A stretch of 60,363 bases of DNA from Bryobacterales bacterium (GTDB taxonomy: Bacteria; Acidobacteriota; Terriglobia; Bryobacterales; Bryobacteraceae): positions 1,180 through 61,542 of the forward strand of contig PLFE01000059.1 of NCBI GenBank assembly GCA_003136675.1, in the 5' to 3' direction. The notes under the pieces were generated by a model. It searched no databases and was not told the origin of the DNA. It saw nothing but the letters and a program-made list of their open reading frames with translations. A program made the translations under genes and the position numbers. The first letter of the stretch is position 1. The number at the start of each line of letters is the position of its first letter. This document shows positions 15,849 through 25,000 of the stretch, one piece after another.

Positions 15849-18428
15849 CTACTGTTCGCGGAGAATTTCCAGCGGGCGCTGGCTGAGAATGCGCAGACTC
15901 GCCAGCCAACCCGCGAGATTCGCAATCGCCGCCGTCAGCAGAACTGCGTAGAGGTTCGGCAGAGAGTCCAGATGCACTTCCGCCTTCAACAGTTGCCGCA
16001 GCAAAAGCGAAGAGAACCCCGTAGCCAGCAAGCTGCCGGCCAGACCGGCCACGGCGCCAAGAATAAGGAACTCGATGGAGAAGATCTCGGCGATGCGGCG
16101 GCGAGTGGCGCCCAGGGTTTTCAGAATCACCACCTCACGAATGCGGCCGAAGCGTGTTCCGGCCACGCTCGACGCCAGAATGATGGCGCCCGCCAGAATA
16201 GTGAACAACGAGATGAACCGGATCACAATGGCAATTTGATCAACCACATCCTGTACGATGGCCAGCACGTCCGCCATGTTCACCACCGCGACGGTGGGGA
16301 ACTGGGCGTAAACGGCCTTCTGCATCTCCGCCACCAGCTTGGGGTTCATGCGGACGCTTCCGTAATAGATGATGGGCAGCCCCGCAAGAGTGCCCGGGGA
16401 GAAAGTGAACTCGATGCGCGCGTTCATCCGGATGGTCTCTGTCCGGTGAATCGCCGCCACGGTGGCGCGGAAGTTTCGCGTGCCGGTGGTCCAGTCGATC
16501 TTCATCCCGGGCTTCAGGTGCATCACCTTTGCGGCATCCTCCGAAACGGAAACCTCGTTCGACGGCGCGTGGACGGGGTCCCACCAGCGGCCTTCGACGA
16601 TTTTGGTGAAGGGGAGCGGCTTGGCGGATTCGTCGCCGGATACGGTGGAAGCGTAGTGGCGTTCCATACCCTTCAGCTTTTCGCGAACAAGAGGAACGCC
16701 GTCGATGGCGGCCATCTTGACCGCGACCGCGCCCACAGATTCAGGCGTCGCTTCAACGCCCTTCTGGTGAGCGACCACTTGCAGCACGGCATCGCGATTG
16801 GCGGGAGTCATATCCAGCAGGAAGACATTCGGCATGCCGGGCGGGGCATCGCGCATCATATCCGCGATCAACCCACGCTGCACCAGGAACACCGTAAGGG
16901 TGAACATCACGCCAATTCCCAGCGCCACCAAAGACGCCTGCGAATGCGAACCGGGCCGGTAGAGATTGGCGATGCCATGCCGGAAACTGGGGCGTAAACG
17001 CCACGCCGCATTCCTGCCGAACCAGCGAAGGCCGCGCAGAAGAAGCCATGCGACCGCCGCCATCGCCGCAAGGCTGCCGGCCAGGCCGCCCGCGAAAAAC
17101 GCGCCGGTTTTCCAGGAATCGCTCAACCACGCCGCGATTCCTCCGATGCCCGCCAAAATCAAAAACGACGCGCACAGAGACGCGCGCGCATCCAGCAAAC
17201 GCTGGAACCATGTGCGCCGTTCCGGGGTGACGTCGCGGCGCAAAATCAAGCCGGGGCGGATGCGGCGGATAGAGAGCAGAGGAGGCACCGTAAACAGTAG
17301 CGCCGCCAGCACGCCGATGGCAAGCCCTTGCACGGCCGATGAAGGGTCAAGGGAGAGATGCGGCCGAATCTGGAAATAGCGCGAGATGAAGAAGGGAAAC
17401 AGAGCCTGTACGCCGAGGCCCGCCACGATGCCCAGCAGTCCCCCCGCAAGCCCGAGTCCCAGCGTTTGAATGGTGTAGATCCGCATGATCTGGCCCGCGC
17501 GCGCGCCCAGACATTTCATGATCGCGATGGAATCCATCTTCTGTTGCAAATGCGAATTGATGACCATGGAGACACCGAGTGCGCCCACAATCAAAGCAAT
17601 CAAACTGACCAGGCTCAGGAACACTGTTGCGCGTTCCAGGCCCTGCTCGACGGTGGGATGACTCTGGCGGAAGTCCGTTACCAAAGCCTCCGGGAACAGG
17701 CGCTTCAGATCCCCATGAAGCTTCTCAACCCGGCTCGGAGCCACCTTGAACAGAAAGCGTTCTGAAGCGCGGCTGCCTGGAACCATCAGTCCGGCGCGGT
17801 CGAGCGCCGTGCGAGACATCAAGACGCGCGGGCCCACGTTCAGGCTGCCGGACATGCGGTCGGGTTCGGATTCCACCATGGCGGCGATGGTGAACTCCTG
17901 GCCGCCGATGATGAGCCGGTCGCCGATCTTCTCGTCCATACGCACCAGAAGATCGCGCGAAACAGCAACGGAATCAGGAGTCAGAACACTCCCCAGACTC
18001 GCCGGCGGATCGAGCTTCACCTGGCCATAGAACGGATACACTTTTGGGTCGACAGCTTTCACGGAACCCAGAATCAACGGTCCGTCCTGCCTGGTCGAAG
18101 ACAGCATCGTAATGGTTTCCGTGATCCACGTGCGCTCGACGCCCTGCTGGTCCAGTTTTACCAGTGCCGCTTGCTGCGCGGGGCTGGGTAAGGCGAACAC
18201 CCGCACCATGAGGTCCGCCGCCATCAACGTGCGCGCTTCCTTGAGAAGCATGTTGTGAAACGCGCGGCTGAAACCTTTCACGCCGGTAAGAGAGCCAACG
18301 CCCATCGCCACTGCGAATATTACGAATAGAAACTTGCCTGCCGACGCGCGCGATTCACGCCACGCGATGCGCAGAGCTGCCCGGTTACCGAAGGTTGATG
18401 GAGTGTTCACGTGTCCCAGTCCGCTCAT
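15849..18428 (-). CDS. ABC transporter permease, FtsX/MacB type (YbbP-like)
   Basis: About 859 residues, near the size of E. coli YbbP (804). An N-terminal membrane helix (KFLFVIFAVAMGVGS, ~25-45) precedes a large periplasmic domain. Clusters of helices then lie at ~260-400, ~410-500 and ~730-850, and two FtsX-type modules are visible (LVSLIALIVGALGVSMV and FTILAGAIILASSVAGT, each followed by an IxxMKCLGA or VVILKTLGA coupling-helix motif). Two FtsX modules in one chain are typical of the YbbP/lipoprotein-release branch. The start could be ATG 18428 or GTG 18410; both overlap the ATPase gene (ends 18385), which indicates coupling. It probably extracts or releases lipids or lipoproteins at the inner membrane together with the ATPase. 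Confidence 0.88.
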   Translation of the reverse strand: MSGLGHVNTPSTFGNRAALRIAWRESRASAGKFLFVIFAVAMGVGSLTGVKGFSRAFHNMLLKEARTLMAADLMVRVFALPSPAQQAALVKLDQQGVERTWITETITMLSSTRQDGPLILGSVKAVDPKVYPFYGQVKLDPPASLGSVLTPDSVAVSRDLLVRMDEKIGDRLIIGGQEFTIAAMVESEPDRMSGSLNVGPRVLMSRTALDRAGLMVPGSRASERFLFKVAPSRVEKLHGDLKRLFPEALVTDFRQSHPTVEQGLERATVFLSLVSLIALIVGALGVSMVINSHLQQKMDSIAIMKCLGARAGQIMRIYTIQTLGLGLAGGLLGIVAGLGVQALFPFFISRYFQIRPHLSLDPSSAVQGLAIGVLAALLFTVPPLLSIRRIRPGLILRRDVTPERRTWFQRLLDARASLCASFLILAGIGGIAAWLSDSWKTGAFFAGGLAGSLAAMAAVAWLLLRGLRWFGRNAAWRLRPSFRHGIANLYRPGSHSQASLVALGIGVMFTLTVFLVQRGLIADMMRDAPPGMPNVFLLDMTPANRDAVLQVVAHQKGVEATPESVGAVAVKMAAIDGVPLVREKLKGMERHYASTVSGDESAKPLPFTKIVEGRWWDPVHAPSNEVSVSEDAAKVMHLKPGMKIDWTTGTRNFRATVAAIHRTETIRMNARIEFTFSPGTLAGLPIIYYGSVRMNPKLVAEMQKAVYAQFPTVAVVNMADVLAIVQDVVDQIAIVIRFISLFTILAGAIILASSVAGTRFGRIREVVILKTLGATRRRIAEIFSIEFLILGAVAGLAGSLLATGFSSLLLRQLLKAEVHLDSLPNLYAVLLTAAIANLAGWLASLRILSQRPLEILREQ

Positions 18429-19083
18429 CGCTGACGATCTTCCCATCGCGCAGGGTCACGCGCCGGTCGGCGAACGAAGCCAGGTTGGCGTCGTGCGTGA
18501 CCAGCACCAGCGTGGTACTTTCGCGCGCGTTCAAATCCAGCAGCAGATCCAGCACATGTTGCCCGTTCGCGCTGTCGAGGTTGCCCGTCGGCTCATCCGC
18601 CATCAGGATGGGCGGAGAAACCATGAACGCGCGAGCCAGCGCCACACGCTGCTGCTCGCCGCCGGAGAGTTGCACCGGATAATGATCCAGCCGGTCTTCG
18701 AGACCGACGCGCGCCAGAAGTTCGCGAGCGCGGCGCGGATCCCCGGTGCCCGTCAACTCGGCGGGCAGCAGCACGTTCTCCTGCGCCGTGAGCGTCGGAA
18801 TGAGCTGATAGGACTGGAACACGAAGCCGATCTTTCGCCCCCGCACCAGGGCCAACTGGTCTTCCGCCATGCCGGTGATGTTGACGCCATCCAGAATCAC
18901 CGAGCCTGACGTCACCGTATCGAGACCGGCCAGCAGACCCAGCAGCGTGCTCTTCCCGCTTCCGGACGGTCCCATGATCGCGACGAATTCCCCGCGCGGG
19001 ATACTCAGGTCGATGCCCTTTAGAATTTCAACCCGGTGGACTCCGGTATCGATTGCTTTCGTGAGCTGCTGAACTTCAATGAT
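18385..19083 (-). CDS. ABC transporter ATP-binding protein (YbbA/LolD-like), non-canonical start
   Basis: All ATPase motifs are present: GPSGSGKST (Walker A), LSGGEQQRVALARA (signature), ILMADEPTGNLD (Walker B) and LVTHD (H-loop). Family members begin M-I-E-V about 35 residues before Walker A. Here the matching codons are ATC ATT GAA GTT (19083-19072). The frame stays open upstream to a TGA near 19154 but holds no ATG, GTG or TTG; the first ATG in frame (18975) would delete the start of Walker A. Candidate starts are ATC 19095 (GAGGA 7 nt upstream), ATC 19083 or ATT 19080. The gene diverges from the TesA-like gene with less than 50 bp between starts, and the permease gene overlaps its 3' end. 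The function is not in doubt; the start is. Confidence 0.85.
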   Translation of the reverse strand: MIEVQQLTKAIDTGVHRVEILKGIDLSIPRGEFVAIMGPSGSGKSTLLGLLAGLDTVTSGSVILDGVNITGMAEDQLALVRGRKIGFVFQSYQLIPTLTAQENVLLPAELTGTGDPRRARELLARVGLEDRLDHYPVQLSGGEQQRVALARAFMVSPPILMADEPTGNLDSANGQHVLDLLLDLNARESTTLVLVTHDANLASFADRRVTLRDGKIVSDERTGTREHSINLR

Positions 19084-19128
19084 GGACCGCTCGATGGAAT
19101 TATCCTCGCCATTTTCTATTATGGCTTT

Positions 19129-19758
19129 GTGAGCCTGCGAACTTTGTCAAGTTGTGTGTACCTCGGCGTGGCTCTGGCGTGCCACGCGGCCGGCGCGCCG
19201 CAATCGTCCGTCACGCCCGCCCTGATCGTAGCTTTCGGCGATAGTCTGTCGGCCGGATACGGAGCGGACCCCGGCAAGAGCTACCCGGATTTTCTCCAAA
19301 AACTCATCGATCAATCGAAGAAGAACTTTAGAGTCTATAACGCGGGGGTGAGCGGAGACACTACCACCGATGGCCTCGGACGGCTGCCTGGCATTCTGGC
19401 CATGAAGCCAAAGATTGTCATCCTCGAGTTGGGAGGCAACGACGGACTGCGCGGCATTCCCCCGGCGGTAACAAAAGCGAATCTGGAGAAGATGATCCAG
19501 CCGCTCGAGAGCGACGGCGCGAAAATCGTGCTGGCCGGGATGACGCTGCCTCGCAACTATGGGGCTACGTACATTCATCAGTTCGAAAAGATTTACACTG
19601 ACCTTGCAAGTCAATATCACCTTACCCTGATTCCGTTTTTGCTCGAGGGTGTAGGCGGCCATCCGAATCTGATGCAGCGCGACGGCATTCACCCCACCAA
19701 TGAAGGCAATAAGCTGGTGGGGGCTACTGTTTATAAGTATCTAAAACCCCTTCTGTGA
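19129..19758 (+). CDS. tesA: SGNH-fold esterase/lysophospholipase L1-like (TesA-like)
   Basis: 209 residues from GTG at 19129, which is followed directly by a signal peptide (MSLRTLSSCVYLGVALA, cleavage near HAAGAP). Catalytic blocks are GDSLSAGYG (Ser39), the Gly in VSGDTTTDGLGR, LELGGNDGLRG (Asn) and DGIHPTNEGN (Asp and His), in the order of the SGNH/GDSL family and closest in pattern to TesA. TesA acts in the periplasm on acyl-thioesters and lysophospholipids. It diverges from the ABC ATPase and permease, the same neighbourhood as E. coli tesA-ybbA-ybbP, which supports the name. Its last 35 bases overlap the convergent sortase gene. A longer reading from 19036 would run through the ATPase start and is rejected. 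Confidence 0.88.
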   Translation: MSLRTLSSCVYLGVALACHAAGAPQSSVTPALIVAFGDSLSAGYGADPGKSYPDFLQKLIDQSKKNFRVYNAGVSGDTTTDGLGRLPGILAMKPKIVILELGGNDGLRGIPPAVTKANLEKMIQPLESDGAKIVLAGMTLPRNYGATYIHQFEKIYTDLASQYHLTLIPFLLEGVGGHPNLMQRDGIHPTNEGNKLVGATVYKYLKPLL

Positions 19759-20302
19759 CCTGCTGAGCGTGCACGATGAAGCGTTTCGGCGCATTGCCAA
19801 TAAAGTAGAACGGATAACAGGTGACCAGAGTGAGTGTCTTCTCGCCGCGCCTGTTCGCCAGTACAAAGACGTCGCCTGGACGCACGATCGAGGTTGATGT
19901 TACCTGATAGGTATAGTCGTTGTCGCCGGTCGATATCAGGATACGGTCGTTCTTTTGAATTCCCTGCAATTTCCGGAAAAGGGTATCGCGATGCGCCGCC
20001 ACTCCAACATTCCCGATTTCGCCAGGGAGCGCGGTGTAGGGTATATGGCCGGCGGCAAAGCTCAGGGTGTTTTCGTCCACGCCCTCTTCCACCATTGCCG
20101 TGAGTTCCAACCTCGGGATGACGAGCCTGGCTTCAAAAGGTCTGGCGCCATGAGAGACAGATTGTAACGCCCGCTGCCGGTCAAAGGCCCTGCTCTCCGA
20201 TCGCTGATGCAGAAACGCATACGAGTAAATCCAGCCTGTATAAGTCAAGCAGATCACTGCGACAAGCAGCAATAGCAGCCTTAAGTAAGCCCGGAAGGTC
20301 AT
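19724..20302 (-). CDS. Class D-like sortase (transpeptidase)
   Basis: 192 residues. An N-terminal membrane helix (residues ~7-28) is followed by the sortase beta-barrel from ~58: RLVIPRLELTAMVEEGV, then AAHRDT with catalytic His104, TLVTCYPF with catalytic Cys162, and PKRFIVHA with Arg174. The complete His-Cys-Arg triad and the N-terminal anchor fit class D. Its ATG overlaps the TGA of the VWA gene (ATGA), so it is translated with that gene. Sortases cleave an LPxT-type signal and join the protein to an amine. The obvious substrate is the LPQTA-tailed protein two genes upstream. In diderm bacteria single sortases occur but are poorly understood. The 3' end overlaps the TesA-like gene. Confidence 0.9.
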   Translation of the reverse strand: MTFRAYLRLLLLLVAVICLTYTGWIYSYAFLHQRSESRAFDRQRALQSVSHGARPFEARLVIPRLELTAMVEEGVDENTLSFAAGHIPYTALPGEIGNVGVAAHRDTLFRKLQGIQKNDRILISTGDNDYTYQVTSTSIVRPGDVFVLANRRGEKTLTLVTCYPFYFIGNAPKRFIVHAQQVTEGVLDTYKQ

Positions 20303-21204
20303 TTATGGTCCGGCACCATATAACGGGTTCGGGTCCGCACGATCAGTTTCTGACCGGTTGGCGAGGTGGCGGTGACTTTAATGAGATGTACCGACCCCGG
20401 CGCGCCCTGCCCGGGATTGTAGGAAATCGTGTACCGGTGCCGAATATCTTCCGCGATTCGGGTGCACACGTTCGTAACCTCAGTCATGTTATGCAGCTGA
20501 AAGTCCTCACCACCAGTCATCTGCGCCATTTTCTTTAGCACATCCGAATTGTCTTCTGGATCATCCTCGTCGAAGATATCGATCCCGTAAATGGTAGCGC
20601 GTGATTGCTCGATGGCCTGAGTAATCCCTTTGCGTGTGAGGATGCTGGCGTTATCCCGCCCGTCACTGACTACGACGATTGTCTTTTCATCCATCCGGCC
20701 CTTGTCCAGAACCTTCAGCGAGTAATCGATCGCGTCATAAAGCTTCGTTCGCCCTTCCGATTTGCCATGCCAAAGCGCTGCGCGCAAGGTGGGCACGTCA
20801 TCACTGAACAAAGTGTTGGTGGGAAGCCCTTGATTTACCGTGTCGTTGAAATTCACAACGAAAATTTCATCGTGAGGATTACTCGCGCTCACCAAAGCGA
20901 GCGCCGCAACATTCACGCCGGGCCGCTTGGCCTTCATGCTTCCGCTGTTATCAATCACGAGGCCCATTGTGACGGGGGCCTCGTTCATGGAGAAATTCTT
21001 GATTTGCTGCGGCTTATTGTCTTGAGTCACCCGAAAGTCTTCGGACTTCAGGCCCGAGACATATCCGCCTGCCGGGCTCTTGACGACCACATCGAGCTGA
21101 ACGAGATTCACGTCCGTCGAAATCGAGAACCCACCGGCATCCGGCGCCACAGGCTCCTGTGGCCAGAGGCAAAGCAAGGAAAGCAACAGAGACGCAAGCA
21201 TCAT
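20299..21204 (-). CDS. VWFA-related (Acidobacterial type) secreted protein
   Basis: 301 residues. The signal peptide (MMLASLLLSLLCLWPQ) is followed by a short beta-rich region with the NLVQLDVVVKSPAGGYV and LKSEDFRVTQDNKPQ patterns characteristic of the Acidobacteria-specific VWFA-related family. A von Willebrand A domain follows (~78-270), with an intact MIDAS: DNSGS (85-89), a Thr in GRTKLYDAI and Asp in VVVSDGRDNAS. Such domains bind protein ligands through a divalent metal. A strong Shine-Dalgarno (AGAGAGGTGGG) precedes the start. It sits between the LPQTA-tailed protein (47-bp gap) and the sortase (ATGA overlap). It has no sorting signal of its own, so it may be a soluble or N-terminally retained partner. 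Confidence 0.88.
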   Translation of the reverse strand: MMLASLLLSLLCLWPQEPVAPDAGGFSISTDVNLVQLDVVVKSPAGGYVSGLKSEDFRVTQDNKPQQIKNFSMNEAPVTMGLVIDNSGSMKAKRPGVNVAALALVSASNPHDEIFVVNFNDTVNQGLPTNTLFSDDVPTLRAALWHGKSEGRTKLYDAIDYSLKVLDKGRMDEKTIVVVSDGRDNASILTRKGITQAIEQSRATIYGIDIFDEDDPEDNSDVLKKMAQMTGGEDFQLHNMTEVTNVCTRIAEDIRHRYTISYNPGQGAPGSVHLIKVTATSPTGQKLIVRTRTRYMVPDHK

Positions 21205-21251
21205 CCCACCTCTCTTACAATACCGAAGAATCGCCGGAGACCTAAGAGCGT

Positions 21252-21950
21252 TTAGGCCGAGCGTTTCGAACGCACGGTCAGAACCGCGAACGCGATCAAT
21301 GAGCCAAATCCGACCAATGCGATCAGCGGAAAGTCGCTGGCAGTCTGAGGCAGTTGTTGCGGAGCGGGAGTCTGGTCGGTTGGAGGCGCCGGGGCCGGTT
21401 CGGCGGAAGCCACCACTTGCGGCGCAGGCGCCGGTTCGGGTTGGGGCTCGGCGGCTGGCATCGGAGCCGGCGTTGCCGCAGTTGTGGTCTCGGCTACCGT
21501 CTCGGTCGCTTCCGGCACCGTGGCATTGCTATTGTTCGTCGCGATCTTTGCAATCGTCGTCTTGGGATAGGCGAACTCCTGACCAAAGTTATCTCCTGGG
21601 TAGAACCACGCACGCAAAGCGCGGGGCTGTCCGGCGGGCGTTTCCCAGAAAGCGAAATCCGTCTTGCCGGTGGGTGTAAGCCTGTAGTTCGGGATCGCTA
21701 GAATCGTCGTGAGCAAGTGCTTTTCGTCTTTGTCGAAGATTTGGACGACATGCCGGTCGCCTTGGTCATCAAGCAGTTTGAATACGTATGTACCCGGTTC
21801 CAGAACCAGATTCGGTACTTCAATCGGTTCGTTTACGGTCATAATCGTTTTCTTATCCCATTGCGTGGCTTGGGCCGGCTTGGATAGTCCAGCGAGCGCC
21901 AGCACCACAACGAGGGATGAGAAAGCAGAAGCTTTCGTGCGGTTTGTCAT
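21252..21950 (-). CDS. Exported protein with LPQTA sorting signal, probable sortase substrate
   Basis: 232 residues. Signal peptide (LVVVLALAGLSKPAQA), then a compact beta-rich domain (~32-125) with an EPIEVPNLVLEPGTYVF segment. A long Pro/Ala/Glu/Thr spacer follows (~140-198). The C-terminus is a classical tripartite cell-wall sorting signal: LPQTA (200-204), a hydrophobic stretch (FPLIALVGFGSLIAFAVL) and a basic tail (RSKRSA). LPxTA is a motif known for class D sortases, which matches the enzyme 950 bases downstream. AGGAG lies about 9 nt before the ATG. It heads the three-gene unit. The function of the globular domain is unknown. In a monoderm the product would be joined to the wall; in this diderm the acceptor is unclear. 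Confidence 0.85.
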   Translation of the reverse strand: MTNRTKASAFSSLVVVLALAGLSKPAQATQWDKKTIMTVNEPIEVPNLVLEPGTYVFKLLDDQGDRHVVQIFDKDEKHLLTTILAIPNYRLTPTGKTDFAFWETPAGQPRALRAWFYPGDNFGQEFAYPKTTIAKIATNNSNATVPEATETVAETTTAATPAPMPAAEPQPEPAPAPQVVASAEPAPAPPTDQTPAPQQLPQTASDFPLIALVGFGSLIAFAVLTVRSKRSA

Positions 21951-22041
21951 AGATTGTTTCTCCTAATAAAAATAAACTGTTCGGCGCTAAGTTATTGCAA
22001 ACGCCAGATAGCCTGGAGGGAGCATGTTGATGGCCATAAAC

Positions 22042-22071
22042 GCGCGGATTTTCGCGCTTTAGCATGCTAAA
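22042..22071. other. Palindrome and short hairpin in 135-bp intergenic region
   Basis: TTTAGCATGCTAAA (22058-22071) is a perfect 14-bp palindrome, as often bound by dimeric regulators. Next to it GCGCG (22042-22046) and CGCGC (22053-22057) form a 5-bp stem. Read on the minus strand the stem is followed by GTTTAT, so it could be a weak terminator of the large synthase gene ending at 22086. The whole lies about 90-120 bp upstream of the start of the LPQTA protein gene and may also be an operator for it. Confidence 0.35.
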
Positions 22072-22085
22072 TCACGAGGGCTACA

Positions 22086-25000
22086 TCACGACGGCAAGGA
22101 AGGCGCCAGGTTTGAAGGCGCGGGAGCGGATCCATTCGTTCCGCTAAGTAACTTCGGCTTGACAATAGTCTCTACCGCCGGGCGAGGTGCGATCCGCACG
22201 ATCACATGATGTATCTTTCCATCGTCCGCAAGATGGATGTTATCCACGGGCTGCCCATCTAGTTCCATTGTCGTAGCACCGTTCACTGTACTTCTCAATA
22301 CTTCGATTTCATAAGTCGAGTTATCGCGCCGATAAGTCATCTCGAAGCGCGGCCAATCGCCGGGAATGACGGGGCTCAACGTGAGAGTATCTCCCCGGAG
22401 CTGGAATCCCAGCACTTCCTCGATCCAGATCCGATACATCCATCCAGCCGAGCCCGTATACCACGTCCATCCGACCCTCCCGACCTTCCCGGGAGCGGTG
22501 GACACATCGGCGGCAACCACATAAGGTTCACCCCGATAACGAGTCACGTCGTCTGGGCTGCGCGTCAGTTCCGCGGGGTTCATCAGCTTGAGTAAGTCGA
22601 CCGCGGCGCTACCCTCATTCATCCGTGTTCTGGCCATAGCCATCCATAGAGAGCCGTGCGTATACTGTCCGCCGTTCTCGCGAAGACCTGGCGGGTAGCC
22701 CATGATATAGCCGGGATTTGGAGTGGAACAATCGAACGGAGGAGTGAACAGCTTCACCAGTTGATCGCGATCGTCAACCAGATACGTCGCGGATGACGCC
22801 ATCGCCTGGCGCGCGCGATCGGTGACCGCGTTCTGCGCGATCACCGCCCACGACTGCGGCAGCGAGTCAATTCGCGCCTCCTGATTTTGATGGCTGCCGA
22901 GCGGCGATCCATTATCGAAGAAGCCGCGCAAATACCACTGGCCATCCCAACTGGATTGCTCGATCGCATTGAGGAGAGCACGCGCCTCTAAACGCCATTT
23001 GTCCGCAAATTCGGGCTTCAGCTCCGAGAACGATTCGAGAACCGCGCAAAGGAACCATGCCAGCCAAACACTTTCGCCGCGTCCTTGTTTTCCCACCAGG
23101 TTCATTCCGTCGTTCCAGTCGCCTGAACCGAACAGCGGCAAACCATGAGATCCCAGACGTGACCCGTGTTCCAGAGCCAAACGGCAGTGCTCCCACAGCG
23201 GCGCGGTGCGCGCGGAGACTGGCGGAATGAACAGCCGCTCGTCCTCGCCCTCCGCAAGCGGCGCACCATCCAGGAACGGGACCTCCTCTTCCAGGATGGC
23301 CGCATCTCCGGTGATTCGAACGTAATTCGCCACCGCGTAGGGCAACCAGATCAGGTCATCGGAGCAGCGCGTACGCACGCCCATGCCTGTTTCCGGATGC
23401 CACCAATGCTGCACATCGCCTTCCACAAACTGGCGCGCTGCCGACACCAGGATGTGCTGACGCGTCAACCGCGGAACGGAATAAAGCAAAGCCATTGAGT
23501 CCTGCAGTTGGTCGCGGAAACCCCACGCGCCGCCGGATTGATAGAGTGCGGAACGTCCCCAGAAACGGCAGCTCAACACCTGGTAAGGAAGCCAGCGGTT
23601 CAGCAGAAAGTCAGTCGACAGCAGCGGAGTATGAACCTCAACGGCGTTCAGCGTCGAATCCCACCATTGGTGTGTCTGCTTCAAAGCAGTTTCGACTTTA
23701 TCGCCGGCCTGGTAGCGGCTCACCAAGTCCCTGACGCCATCAATGTTCTCGGCCTGTCCCAAAAGAAAGACGACTTCCACTTGATCGTCCGGCTCGATGG
23801 TCACCGGCACCTGAAGCGCCGCCGCCGGATCCAGTCCCGCGCCCGTCCTGTTATCCAGCCGGATACGGGCAAGGGCCGCGGGCTTCCTGCGAGATCCATT
23901 TCTTCCCAGGAACTGCGTGCGATCGCCGGAATACGAGGCGGCCTGGGGGCTGGACGCGGCGAATCCGACGGAACTTGTGAAGCTTCCCGTCCATGCCTGG
24001 GTCGCCAGAATGGCTCCGCATGGTTGATCGTAAGTGGTTTGCACATGTAACTGCTGTTCCTCGCGGTCGGAGCCGAGTACCCATTCCGCGAAGTAAGTTA
24101 CGGTAAGTCGCCGCCGCCGGTTGGAATGATTACGCAGCCGCAGCCGGTAGACCTTGACGGGGTCGCCTTCCCCCTGCGCGTTCAAAGGAACAAATACAGT
24201 CAATTCCTGGCCGATCGCATGACTATTGTGTTCAAAGGTTGTGGACCCTTGGGCGTGCCGTGCGCGATAGGCGTCGTCCTCTCGAATCGGAAGCGCGGTC
24301 GGCGTCCATATGGTCCCGCTTTCCTCGTCGCGCAAATAGATGATTTCCGACTGCTTATCAGCCACCGGATCGTTATGCCACGGGGTCAACCGGTTCGCCT
24401 GGCTGTTCCCCTGCCAGGTGAAACCAAGTCCGCTTTCACTCACCAGCGTGCCAAAATGCGGGCTGGCCATCACGTTCACCCAAGGCGCCGGCGTTTGGCT
24501 GCCGGGCTTCAGATAGATAGCATAGTCGCGGCCATCCGGCGTGAAGCCGCCGAGGCCATTGAAGTAAGGCAGTTCGAGAAAAGGAAGTGGAGGCGACGGT
24601 TCCTCGTGGCCGCCCGGCGCGACAAACGGCGGGGGCATCACGGTCTCCCGCACGGTGGCGAGTTGCTGTTGCAGAGGCCCGCGATTACCGCTAAGAACGA
24701 CGCTCGAAACCGCCAGAATCAGGTTGCGGTGTTCCTCGCTCAAGCCATGCCAATCGCGAAGATAAACGCCGCCGGGCTTGTTGATCGCCTCGGCCGGCGA
24801 GTGGGCCTCTACCTGGCGGGTCAGTTGGAGATGCAACGGGCGATCGTAACTCGGTATTTCTTGATTCAGAATCACCAGATCGACGTGGAAACCGCGCAGA
24901 CGCCAGTATGCATGGGCGAGTAACAACTCGCGAACCAGCGGCACGCTGCGAGGTTCTGTTATGGTGATCGTGAGTATGGGTAAGTCGCCGGAAATGCCGT

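Noticed and set aside
15972..16997. A 341-codon open frame antisense to the ABC permease gene
   Set aside because: His/Arg/Gln-rich shadow of a membrane protein; the permease has clear motifs.
19036..19128. N-terminal extension of the TesA-like protein
   Set aside because: Runs over the start region of the ABC ATPase; a signal peptide directly follows GTG 19129.
21252..21350. PEP-CTERM or IPTL-CTERM signal in place of LPQTA
   Set aside because: Motif is LPxT type and a sortase, not an exosortase, is encoded in the same unit.
24126..24923. A 265-codon open frame antisense to the glucan synthase gene
   Set aside because: No recognisable domain; the synthase frame is continuous and conserved here.
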